Positions 7,867-14,940 are shown, counted from the stretch's first letter. The stretch: 32,234 nt of DNA from an uncultured Eubacteriales bacterium (GCA_900548625.1 URLO01000020.1:1-32234); one strand, 5' to 3'. The notes: a model not told the origin generated them from the sequence alone. Translations and numbers: made by a program.

Positions 7867-8847
7867 ATGGACACCCAAACCACGCTTCTCTCTGCGAAGC
7901 GTGATTTCAACCGCCTCGGCCTCAGCCTTCTTGCCATGGCGCTCATCCCGCTTTTGGTGCAGCTCGTCCTGGCCTTCGTCATCGCGCTCCTCACCCCCTC
8001 CGGCGTTTTGACCGAGCGTGCCTCCATCGGCACGCTTCTCGGCCTTCTGCCGCTCTATGCCGTCGCGTATCCGGCCGGCCTTCTCATTTTGCGGACGGTC
8101 CCGGCAGCCCCGTACACACCGGCAAAGCTCCGTGCGAAGGATTACTGGACGCTGTTTCTCATCTGCCTTCCGCTGCTGTTCGGCGGCAGCCTGATCGGAA
8201 ACGCGCTTTCTGCGCTGCTTTCCGGCGGCAACTCGACCAATCCGGTCGACACCATGCTCTCCGAGCTTGGCTGGCCCGAGGTTCTGACCACCGTCGTTCT
8301 CGCGCCGCTGTTTGAGGAATTTATCTTCCGCAAGCAGCTCATCGACCGCAGCGCCCGCTACGGCGAAGGCGCCGCCATCGTGTTTTCCGCGCTGATGTTC
8401 GGCCTGTTCCACATGAACCTCTACCAGTTCTTCTACGCCTTCCTGCTCGGCCTCGTTTTCGGCTACATCTATCTCCGCACGCGCCGCCTGCGCTACACCG
8501 TTTTCATGCACATGAGCATCAACGCCATCGGCGGCGTCCTGCCGATGCTGCTGCTGCGCTATGTCGGCGATGACGTTCTGGAAATGGAGGATTTCTCCGC
8601 CGCACTCAGCGCGCCGGACGGCGCCGTGACGAAATATCTGCTCATGAGCGCATATTCTCTGTTCATTTTTGCGCTCTGCATCACAGGCTTTGTCCTCCTG
8701 ATCGCAAAATGCCGCCGTCTTGTCCTGCTTCCCGCACCGGACGAGCTCCCGCGCGGCACGCGCCTCCGGACGATCTGCTGCGCCGGCGTGATTTCGTTCA
8801 CGCTCGTCTGCGTGCTGGTCGGGATCCTCTATCTTTTCCTGCTCTGA
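7867..8847 (+). CDS. CPBP family intramembrane glutamic protease
   Basis: A 326-residue polytopic membrane protein with about eight hydrophobic segments. It carries the CPBP/Abi (Rce1-like) motifs: EExxxR in LFEEFIFRKQ (E150, E151, R155), FxxxH in FGLFH (178-182) and HxxxN in HMSIN (215-219). In this family these residues form the active site within the membrane. Known bacterial members act in prenylated-peptide or bacteriocin-related processing, or have no known substrate; no bacteriocin genes are nearby. AAGGAGG (7851-7857) sets the start. The gene follows the M42 peptidase closely and precedes glutaminase by 82 bases, where I see no strong promoter or terminator. Confidence 0.88.
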   Translation: MDTQTTLLSAKRDFNRLGLSLLAMALIPLLVQLVLAFVIALLTPSGVLTERASIGTLLGLLPLYAVAYPAGLLILRTVPAAPYTPAKLRAKDYWTLFLICLPLLFGGSLIGNALSALLSGGNSTNPVDTMLSELGWPEVLTTVVLAPLFEEFIFRKQLIDRSARYGEGAAIVFSALMFGLFHMNLYQFFYAFLLGLVFGYIYLRTRRLRYTVFMHMSINAIGGVLPMLLLRYVGDDVLEMEDFSAALSAPDGAVTKYLLMSAYSLFIFALCITGFVLLIAKCRRLVLLPAPDELPRGTRLRTICCAGVISFTLVCVLVGILYLFLL

Positions 8848-8929
8848 TGCCCGCCATCCGCGGCCGCGTTCTGAACCAATGCACACCCAAAGAATCCGAT
8901 TGAGTTAACTGTCAGGAGGGACCCACGCA

Positions 8930-9847
8930 ATGGAAGGTCTATTAGAGAGACTGCTGAAAGAGTGCCAGCCATTCACCGCGCAGGGGCACGTCGCCACATA
9001 CATTCCGGAATTGGCAAAGGGAAACCCCGCCGACCTCGGCGTAAGCGTGCTCAGCAGCAACGGCAAGCAGTACCGGGCAGGGAATTGGGACAAGTGCTTC
9101 TCGATCCAAAGTGTCGTCAAGCCCATCCTGCTGCTGCTGGCGCTGCTGGACAATGGCGAGGCGGAGGTGCGCGCGCATGTGGGCGTAGAAGCAACCGGCC
9201 GCCCCTTCGATGCGATCAACGTCACAGACCAGCTCTTGTCGAGCAACCATCTCAATCCGATGGTGAACATGGGCGCCATCAAAATGTGCACCCTCATTCA
9301 CGGCAAGACGTATGCCGAGCGCTTTCAGCGCCTGCTGGATCTGACCCGGCTTCTTACCGGAAACAAGGAAATCGAGGTCGATGAATCGGTCTATACCTCG
9401 GAAAAACAAACAGGCAGCAAGAACCGCGCGCTGGCGTATCTGCTGCAAAGCAACGGGCTTCTGAATGATAATGTCGAGGAAGTTCTGGATTGTTATTTCA
9501 AATGCTGCTCCATCCGTGTCAACAGCATGGATCTTGCGAACATCGGCTTTGTCCTTGCAAACCGGGGCAGGCTGCCGCATACGGAGGAGCGGGTCTTCCC
9601 GGTGCGCTTTGCGCATTATGTAAACGCGATCATGGTGACCTGCGGTATGTACAACGGCTCCGGCGAGTTCGCCATTCAGGTGGGCGTTCCGGCGAAAAGC
9701 GGTGTGGGCGGCGGCATCATGGCCTCTGTCCCGACCCGCATGGGCATCGGGATCTTCGGCCCGGCGCTGGACAGCAAGGGCAACAGCGTCGCGGGGATCC
9801 GCCTGCTGGAGCGCATGTCGCAGGAGCTGCACCTCGGCGTATTTTGA
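8930..9847 (+). CDS. glsA: Glutaminase A
   Basis: A 305-residue glutaminase of the serine-dependent beta-lactamase-like fold, which hydrolyses L-glutamine to glutamate and ammonia. The catalytic SxxK is visible in FSIQSVVKP (S61, K64). The conserved substrate loop NPMVN-GAI appears as NPMVNMGAI (usually NPMVNAGAI), followed by the later motifs CGMYNGSGEFA and VPAKSGVGGGI. Length is normal for the family (about 300-310). AGGAGG at 8914-8919 supports the start. Its TGA stop (9845-9847) lies within the first bases of MITE copy 2, so the element inserted exactly at the end of the gene. It probably supports nitrogen metabolism or acid resistance. Confidence 0.93.
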   Translation: MEGLLERLLKECQPFTAQGHVATYIPELAKGNPADLGVSVLSSNGKQYRAGNWDKCFSIQSVVKPILLLLALLDNGEAEVRAHVGVEATGRPFDAINVTDQLLSSNHLNPMVNMGAIKMCTLIHGKTYAERFQRLLDLTRLLTGNKEIEVDESVYTSEKQTGSKNRALAYLLQSNGLLNDNVEEVLDCYFKCCSIRVNSMDLANIGFVLANRGRLPHTEERVFPVRFAHYVNAIMVTCGMYNGSGEFAIQVGVPAKSGVGGGIMASVPTRMGIGIFGPALDSKGNSVAGIRLLERMSQELHLGVF

Positions 9848-10012
9848 GGCAGCACCGCACAATTGCGTCTACGCGCTTCGACGGATCTTTTCCGCCAATT
9901 CTGTGGTTTGAAAAGCTTGAAATACATACAGTATTCCTGCGCTTTTCAAACCTTGCCTTGACAAAAAATCTCTCGTCGAATCTGCTTGCCGAATTGTGCG
10001 GTGTTGCCTTAA
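9844..10012. mobile_element. MITE-like element, copy 2 (169 bp)
   Basis: The same length as the copy at 6576-6744 and about 92% identical. The termini read TTGAGGCAGCACCGC... and ...GCGGTGTTGCCTTAA. Relative to copy 1, one base pair of the terminal stem has changed on both arms (A:T to G:C), keeping the pairing. The internal arms GGTTTGAAAAGC/GCTTTTCAAACC are perfect here. The left end supplies the stop codon of glsA. The element carries no gene. Confidence 0.8.
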
Positions 10013-10089
10013 CTCCCCAGCCGCCGACCTCCGGCCCGCCCTGCCTCGCAGCCCCGGCCAGAATTCTTTTCCCGTTCAGCGGAAATCGA

Positions 10090-10118
10090 TTGACAAACCG
10101 GGAACTGTATGGTAGAAT
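10090..10118 (+). promoter_or_regulatory. Strong sigma-A promoter of tRNA-Ser pair
   Basis: TTGACA (10090-10095) and TAGAAT (10113-10118) are exactly 17 bases apart, about 26 bases before the first tRNA. This is a near-consensus housekeeping promoter. Confidence 0.85.
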
Positions 10119-10144
10119 AATCTCCGTCTTTAAGGCAGTGATTC

Positions 10145-10233
10145 GGAGAGATGTCCGAGCGGTTTAAGGAGCTGGTCTTGAAAACCAGTGACACAGCAAT
10201 GTGCCGTGGGTTCGAATCCCACTCTCTCCGCCA
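10145..10233 (+). tRNA. tRNA-Ser(UGA)
   Basis: The acceptor arms GGAGAGA/TCTCTCC pair fully. The anticodon loop CTTGAAA has TGA at 10179-10181, and there is a long variable arm typical of serine tRNA. The T arm is GTGGG-TTCGAAT-CCCAC, and CCA is encoded at 10231-10233. It reads UCA and related serine codons. Confidence 0.96.
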
Positions 10234-10265
10234 TTTTTCTCCGCATATCCTGTTTTGACCGACCT

Positions 10266-10357
10266 GCGGAAGTACCCAAGTGGCCGAAGGGGCTCCCCTG
10301 CTAAGGGAGTAGGCGTCTAAAAAGCGCGCGAGAGTTCAAATCTCTCCTTCCGCGCCA
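10266..10357 (+). tRNA. tRNA-Ser(GCU)
   Basis: The acceptor arms GCGGAAG/CTTCCGC pair fully. The anticodon is GCT (10300-10302) in the stem CTCCC/GGGAG, with a long class II variable arm, and CCA is encoded. It reads AGC/AGU serine codons and lies 32 bases after tRNA-Ser(UGA), so the two are probably cotranscribed. Confidence 0.96.
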
Positions 10358-10395
10358 GAAGAGAACGATCATTCTGATCGTTCTCTTCTTTTTTA
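10358..10395 (+). terminator. Terminator of the tRNA-Ser operon
   Basis: A perfect 14-bp stem GAAGAGAACGATCA, loop TTC, then the complement and a TTTTTT run, starting immediately after the CCA end. Confidence 0.92.
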
Positions 10396-10452
10396 TGCCT
10401 GCGTATGACCTTCGCGGTCGCAAACATCCGGAAAGCGTGATCGCAGCCAATC

Positions 10453-10486
10453 AAAAAAGCCGAGGGCCTGCTGTCCCTCGGCTTTT
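10453..10486 (-). terminator. Terminator of the phage lysis cluster
   Basis: AAAAAAGCCGAGGG pairs with CCCTCGGCTTTTT around a short loop. On the minus strand it follows the endolysin stop by a few bases and ends in a T-run. It also reads as a terminator on the plus strand. Confidence 0.88.
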
Positions 10487-10492
10487 TCGCGC

Positions 10493-11227
10493 TCATTTCT
10501 TTGTTTCAAGCGCTGCAACACTGCCCTTGTTCCCAACGGTCAGATTGCAGACGCCGGCCGCATTCAGAACCTCCACGATCTCGCGGATCGCGAAATAGTT
10601 CTTTCCGCCGACCAGCAGCCGGTCAATGGGGTAGCGCTTCCCGTTGACGATGATCTCGCCGTTCTTCGCGGGCGCGGCGGTTGCGTAGTCCACCCACGGG
10701 AGCCTGCCGTGCTTTTTCCAGATGCGCGTATTGTACCCGCTTTTCTGGCCGAGGTTTCCGACCGCCGTGACCTGCACGCCGTTTTTCCAGACCGGCGTAC
10801 ACTCGACGGCAAGCCCGCCGCCGATGTAAAGCCCCCAGTGCCCCGGCATCCAGAGCCCCTCGCCGGGCACGAGCGCCTCCCAGTTCCCCGTGGAGACGTT
10901 CTGGCATTTCGAGATCATGCCGTCTGCGGACACGTCCGGTACGCCGTTCCCCGCGTACTTTGCCCCGCCGTAGACCGCGTTCTGGCTGCCGTTCCAGCCC
11001 CACAGAATGCCCTTCGTGAGGTTCACGCAGTCAAAACCGAAGTATCCCTTTCCGATGAGCTTCCGCAGCTCCGCCTGCTTTGCCGCCGTGTACCAGCCCG
11101 GATACTGCGCGGCCTTTTCGCGGATGATGTTCTCGGTGACCGGCATCCCGAAGCAGCCCCACATGTAGACCGTCCTGTAGTTATTCGCAATGTCGATGTG
11201 CTTTTTTACAAGCTCCGCCGCATTCAA
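10493..11227 (-). CDS. Phage endolysin, NlpC/P60-like cysteine peptidase
   Basis: A 244-residue protein, last in the adhesion/lysis cluster. A papain-like catalytic set is visible: Cys67 in FGFDCVNL, His130 in MPGHWGLYIGGG and a likely third residue, Glu142, in LAVECTP. These fit NlpC/P60 or CHAP-type amidase/endopeptidases that cut peptidoglycan stem peptides. After about residue 180 the sequence (NGKRYPIDRLLVGGKNYFAIREIVEVLN) resembles a short copper-amine-oxidase-N-like or wall-binding domain. There is no signal peptide, so export would rely on the holin genes just upstream. Its start overlaps the previous gene by four bases. Confidence 0.83.
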   Translation of the reverse strand: MNAAELVKKHIDIANNYRTVYMWGCFGMPVTENIIREKAAQYPGWYTAAKQAELRKLIGKGYFGFDCVNLTKGILWGWNGSQNAVYGGAKYAGNGVPDVSADGMISKCQNVSTGNWEALVPGEGLWMPGHWGLYIGGGLAVECTPVWKNGVQVTAVGNLGQKSGYNTRIWKKHGRLPWVDYATAAPAKNGEIIVNGKRYPIDRLLVGGKNYFAIREIVEVLNAAGVCNLTVGNKGSVAALETKK

Positions 11228-11436
11228 GCCTCGCCGCCTCCTTTCTCGTCCACCGCATCCTGAAGCTTCTGGCTCTGCGTTCCGAAGTAGAACGCGATGA
11301 TGACCGCGTAGATGGTCATGAAGTCCTGCGAGATCTTCCCGGCCACCGCCATGTAGGCGAACACGCCCGTCAGCACCAGCGTCACCAGCGACTTCACGCT
11401 CAGCAGATTCCCCAGCCGTTTCTTGATATTATCCAT
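11224..11436 (-). CDS. Small membrane protein, probable holin
   Basis: A 70-residue protein starting at ATG 11434-11436 after GGAGGG. It has a basic N-terminus (MDNIKKRLGNLLSVKS) and two hydrophobic stretches (about residues 17-33 and 38-53), followed by a charged tail. Small proteins of this design next to endolysins in Firmicute prophages are holins that open the membrane for the lysin. I recognise the architecture, not a named family. It overlaps the endolysin start by four bases and the upstream gene by eight, so translation is probably coupled. Confidence 0.65.
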   Translation of the reverse strand: MDNIKKRLGNLLSVKSLVTLVLTGVFAYMAVAGKISQDFMTIYAVIIAFYFGTQSQKLQDAVDEKGGGEA

Positions 11437-11695
11437 CGTATGTCCCTCCATCTTCTTTGTCGTTCGGTTTTGCAAATACACGTTTTACAAGCAGGAGCAG
11501 CAGCTCCCCGCCAAAGGCCGCGCCCGCGAATACCAGCACGTCCGAAAGGTCGCACGTCCGGTCGAGCAGCAGCGCCGCCGTCTTGACAACCATCGCCCAC
11601 GCGAGCGCCGCCGTCAGCGCCCAGAGGCAGTAGTACACCAGCTCCCGCGCCATCTTGCCCTTGGTCACGCGCGACTTCTTCACGATCTTCGGCAT
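11429..11695 (-). CDS. Small phage membrane protein (holin-like)
   Basis: An 88-residue protein starting at ATG 11693-11695, with GGGTGG within the end of the preceding gene as a ribosome site. A basic N-terminus (MPKIVKKSRVTKGKMAREL) is followed by two transmembrane segments (about 20-45 and 50-70) and a charged tail. It lies between the XhlA-like gene and the second small membrane protein. It may be a second holin or an anti-holin partner. No family motif is recognised, so the role is inferred from topology and position. Confidence 0.6.
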   Translation of the reverse strand: MPKIVKKSRVTKGKMARELVYYCLWALTAALAWAMVVKTAALLLDRTCDLSDVLVFAGAAFGGELLLLLVKRVFAKPNDKEDGGTYDG

Positions 11696-11696
11696 T

Positions 11697-11996
11697 TCAT
11701 CCACCCACCCCCAGCTTTGCCAGTGCAAATCCGATCAGCCCCGCGATGAGCGCGGTAATGACGCCCTTCACGACCGCCTCCCAGCGGCTTGCCGGCAGCG
11801 CCTTGAGGCTTTTCACATCGGCCTTGATCTCGTTCACGTTTTCCTCGATCGTCTCCTGCTTGGTGGCCAGAACCTCCACCGAGGTCGCCAGCTGATGCAG
11901 CGCCTTGTTGTCTGCCTCCAGCTCGTCGATCCTGTGCGAGTTGCTCTTGCATCGCGCCTCCACGGAGGCGATCTGCGCCTGAATCCCGTCTTCCAT
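11697..11996 (-). CDS. XhlA-like phage protein, coiled coil plus membrane anchor
   Basis: A 99-residue protein starting at ATG 11994-11996, six bases after AAAGGAG. Residues ~5-70 form a heptad-like coiled coil (IDELEADNKALHQLATSVEV, IEENVNEIKADVKSL), and residues ~78-97 form one transmembrane helix ending LAKLGVGG. This is the layout of the hemolysin XhlA family, which in PBSX acts with the holin XhlB in lysis. Its position immediately upstream of the holin-like genes fits. The PBSX relationship is inferred from architecture. Confidence 0.7.
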   Translation of the reverse strand: MEDGIQAQIASVEARCKSNSHRIDELEADNKALHQLATSVEVLATKQETIEENVNEIKADVKSLKALPASRWEAVVKGVITALIAGLIGFALAKLGVGG

Positions 11997-12026
11997 CTTG
12001 TGCTCCTTTCTCGCGGGCATTGCCCG

Positions 12027-13928
12027 TCATGTGATTTCTTCGTCCAGTGTTACGATCAGATCCGCGCCCTTGCCCTTGGCAGACACACGGAAATACTTCG
12101 CCCCCTGCGGCGGCGCAACATTCTCGTCCGTAGAAAATGCCCCAGCGGCGTTCGGGTCCTCCACCTTGGTCGGGAAATAGATGCTGTTCCCGAGCTGATT
12201 GTAGCTAAGTACGTTCCCCTTCAGTGAAAAGTCTGCATTGTACCACGCCAGCCTTGCGCCATATTCGTTCCATGCAATGCCGTCACCGCCGATGCGATAA
12301 ATATGAACCGCGCCGCCGTCAAATGGGATAAAGCCGGTGGTCGTGAAGTGGCTGCTTGCCGACAATGCGCCGCTGGAACTGAGCATCTGCCCATCCGTAT
12401 ACGGCGCAGAGGCCCCACTCGTGTCCACAGCGGTCGGGACAAGGTTATGATACGATACAACCTTTGCCGCCTTCGCCATAATGACCACGTCGCCCGTGAC
12501 CTTCGCGATGCGGATGACACCGGAGCTTTCCGTGTAGGCGGAGGCCGTGATGTCCACGCCGCCCATCGTGACCGAGACCGTCTCCATCGTGTAGCCGCTC
12601 ACCGCCGAAAGCGCCGCCGTATATTCCGTGCCGTCCTCGGCAGCGACTGCGTCATTGCTCGTCGTCACATGCGTCAGCGTGTTCGTGATGCTGTGATAGA
12701 CCGTTGCCGCGTACCCGATGGTTCTGTCCGTTCCTGCGCCGTAGCAGAACGAATAGATCACCTGCTCAGACGGATTGATGACGTTAATGTTGAACGCCGT
12801 GTCCTTGCCCGTCCCTGCCGTCTTGTCATATGCCACAGGATCACCGAATGAGATTCCGTACATGGTGACGACGCCGGAGTTGTTGCGGTAAAAGCAGGCG
12901 TTCGGCGTGCACATCCGCCATGCGTCAAACTGTGTGCCTTTTCCGTTTTCCACGCTGTGGAGCTTTCCGAACTGGAAGCAGTGATTGTGCCCGTGGACAT
13001 TTGCGATGAACTTCGCCGCATTTTTCCCCTGAAAATTGATCCGTTCTCCGCCGACAACGGCTACTTCTCCATTCACATATGCCTTTACGATGTTTCCCGC
13101 GGGATACGCGCCGCCCAGATCGAGCGGATAGTGTGCCAGCACGAGGATGCCCCACTTGGCGGCATCGGCCTTGCCTCCCACATCACTCAGCGTCTCCGCA
13201 AACCACATCAGCTGCGCATCGGAGAAGATTTTCGGAGCATTTGCGCCTCCCGTCGTCTCGCCCTCACAGGCGTTCAGACAGATCACGCGCAGCTTTCTGT
13301 CCGGAAAGTCCCGATGGCAGTAGCCGTATTCCGTGCTTCCGTATACAGCGCCCTCGTTGTATTTCCAGATGTTGTTTTTCAGGAATGCCGCGCCGACAAG
13401 CGTGCTGTACTCTCCGGTGTCGTGGTTTCCGACCGTTCGGAACTGCGGCACATCGCGCCATGCCTCACCGAGCCAGCCGTTGATCGCGTCAAACTGTGCC
13501 TGCATCAGTTCGGTCGTGGTCTTTGCGTTTCCGAACGTCACATCACCGAGCATACACGCAAAATCGAGCCTCGGCAGGCTGTACGCCAGCACCTTGAGCG
13601 CCATGCAGGCGTGCAGATTTCCGGCGTTGATGTTCGTCTGCCAGCCGTCGGTCTGCGGCCCGGCGTGGTGAAAGTCGGAGACCGCCGCAAATACAATGCT
13701 GTCGTCTTTCAAGACACGCCTGACCTTCTCCGCCACCGAAAGCGCCTCCGCCTTCACATAGTCTGGAATCTCCGCGTGCTGTATGCTTTCTTTTGCCGAA
13801 ATCGCATCCACCGCGTCTCCGAAGCCCTTTGCGTCGTCCCAAGTGAGCTTTGCCGCCGAGCCGGTCTTTGCGCGAATCCGGTCTGCCGTGTGGGTCAGCG
13901 CCGCACCGTTTGTCAAATATTCACTCAA
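12027..13928 (-). CDS. Phage tail-associated metallophosphoesterase
   Basis: A 633-residue protein. The N-terminus (SEYLTNGAALTHTADRIRAKTG) resembles leader segments of Firmicute phage tail proteins. Residues ~78-330 carry a complete calcineurin-like phosphoesterase motif set: SDFHH (84-88), GD (129-130), GNHD (167-170), AHYP (265-268) and HGHNH (312-316). A beta-rich repeat-like region (~430-500) and a C-terminal beta domain follow. The likely role is trimming a phosphate-containing wall polymer such as teichoic acid during adsorption; this is inference. The start is TTG (13926-13928), overlapping the previous stop by three bases (TTGA) and preceded by GGGAGGTG. All catalytic motifs are intact. 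Confidence 0.82.
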   Translation of the reverse strand: MSEYLTNGAALTHTADRIRAKTGSAAKLTWDDAKGFGDAVDAISAKESIQHAEIPDYVKAEALSVAEKVRRVLKDDSIVFAAVSDFHHAGPQTDGWQTNINAGNLHACMALKVLAYSLPRLDFACMLGDVTFGNAKTTTELMQAQFDAINGWLGEAWRDVPQFRTVGNHDTGEYSTLVGAAFLKNNIWKYNEGAVYGSTEYGYCHRDFPDRKLRVICLNACEGETTGGANAPKIFSDAQLMWFAETLSDVGGKADAAKWGILVLAHYPLDLGGAYPAGNIVKAYVNGEVAVVGGERINFQGKNAAKFIANVHGHNHCFQFGKLHSVENGKGTQFDAWRMCTPNACFYRNNSGVVTMYGISFGDPVAYDKTAGTGKDTAFNINVINPSEQVIYSFCYGAGTDRTIGYAATVYHSITNTLTHVTTSNDAVAAEDGTEYTAALSAVSGYTMETVSVTMGGVDITASAYTESSGVIRIAKVTGDVVIMAKAAKVVSYHNLVPTAVDTSGASAPYTDGQMLSSSGALSASSHFTTTGFIPFDGGAVHIYRIGGDGIAWNEYGARLAWYNADFSLKGNVLSYNQLGNSIYFPTKVEDPNAAGAFSTDENVAPPQGAKYFRVSAKGKGADLIVTLDEEIT

Positions 13929-14827
13929 AACGACGCACCTCCCGCCGAAGGAACAGTCTCCGCCGTCCAGAATCCATTCACGACCCGCAGGAACTTTCCG
14001 TTGTCCGCCGCCGTCACCGCAGGCGTCCCCGCCTCTCCTTTCGGGCCTCGTTCTCCGGCAGGGCCCTGTTCACCGCGCGGCCCCTGCACACCGGGGTCTC
14101 CCTTGTCGCCCTTCGGCCCTTGGAGGCCCTGCGCACCGGTCTTTCCCTGCGGCCCAACAGGGCCTTGTTCTCCTCGTGCGCCGGGTTCGCCCCTTTCACC
14201 CGGAATGCCCTGCGCGCCGGGCTCGCCTTTGTCGCCCTTTGCACCGTCCCTGCCGTCTGCGCCCTTGAGTTCCGCCAGCGCGATCAGATCTTCCCACGTC
14301 TGTCCGTCGGCGCAATAGCGGATATATCCGTCTGCCACCTGCATGTCGGTTCTGCCGCCGCCCATGCCGCCGGAGCGCGCCGCCTCATTGATGGCTGCGA
14401 CCAGATTTTCCTTTTCCTTTGTGCCGAGCTTTGACAGGTCTCCGATTTTTCCCTCCAGACCGTCAAACCACCGTTTTGACGGCGCATCCGGCGGCTCCGC
14501 TCCGCCGTCCAGCGCCTGCGTCACCAGAAAATCGAGCTTTGCGGACTTCGCCAGCGTCTTTCCTGCGTACCACTGCAGCTCGCACTGCCCGAAGCCCGCC
14601 TTTTCCGTGTCAGCGCTTGTGACCGTCCAGTATGCCGCGTCCCCATCGACCGTGAGCGGCACGGGATACGCGGCATCATCGCCCGCCCGCCGCACCAGAA
14701 GCGCGGGCGTCCCGCCCGAAAACGCCGCCTTGAACGGCAGCAGGGAAAATACAACGCGCACCGCCTCATGCTCACCCGTGCGCCCGATGTGCAGCACGCC
14801 GCCTCCCAACGCCTTTATTTCCTTCAT
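13925..14827 (-). CDS. Phage baseplate/tail-fibre protein with collagen-like repeats
   Basis: A 300-residue protein. The first ~110 residues look like the BppU-type N-terminal domain of baseplate upper proteins (segments EAVRVVFSLLPFKAAF and GQCELQWYAGKTLAKSAKLDFLV). A helical linker follows. Residues ~189-269 are 27 uninterrupted Gly-X-Y triplets, then comes a short C-terminal beta segment (NGKFLRVVNGFWTAETV). Such proteins form trimeric fibres at the tail tip and take part in receptor binding. The start is ATG 14825-14827, nine bases after GAGGAG; an upstream frame to 14926 runs through the control leader. It is the first gene of the second phage cluster, with no tail gene upstream. Confidence 0.8.
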   Translation of the reverse strand: MKEIKALGGGVLHIGRTGEHEAVRVVFSLLPFKAAFSGGTPALLVRRAGDDAAYPVPLTVDGDAAYWTVTSADTEKAGFGQCELQWYAGKTLAKSAKLDFLVTQALDGGAEPPDAPSKRWFDGLEGKIGDLSKLGTKEKENLVAAINEAARSGGMGGGRTDMQVADGYIRYCADGQTWEDLIALAELKGADGRDGAKGDKGEPGAQGIPGERGEPGARGEQGPVGPQGKTGAQGLQGPKGDKGDPGVQGPRGEQGPAGERGPKGEAGTPAVTAADNGKFLRVVNGFWTAETVPSAGGASF

Positions 14828-14863
14828 ATGCATCATCTCCTCTGTTTGTAAGGGTCGTCCCTC

Positions 14864-14909
14864 CACCCCTAGCAGCAGAAAAAAATCAAATTGCACGCAA
14901 GCGGGCAAC
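14864..14909 (-). promoter_or_regulatory. Shared phage-cluster control element, copy at fibre gene
   Basis: Read in the gene sense: GTTGCC (14909-14904), nine bases, GCAA (14894-14891), 17 bases, GCTAGGGGTG (14873-14864). The blocks and spacings are identical to those before terS (5053-5098). Over the 46 aligned bases 26 match, and the match is concentrated in the three blocks. The element lies between the rluD terminator and the fibre start, and no TATAAT-like -10 is seen. I infer a common activator- or alternative-sigma-dependent promoter. Confidence 0.55.
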
Positions 14910-14940
14910 TTTCTGTCCTCCCGCACGCCTCAAAAACACA

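Noticed and set aside
10266..10452. tRNA-Ser(GCU) 3' end as a prophage attachment site
   Set aside because: No duplicated copy of the tRNA 3' end was found on the far side of the lysis cluster, and no integrase is present in the window.
14010..14270. CRISPR or tandem DNA repeat array
   Set aside because: The periodic sequence is the 9-bp codon pattern of Gly-X-Y triplets within an open frame, with no spacers.
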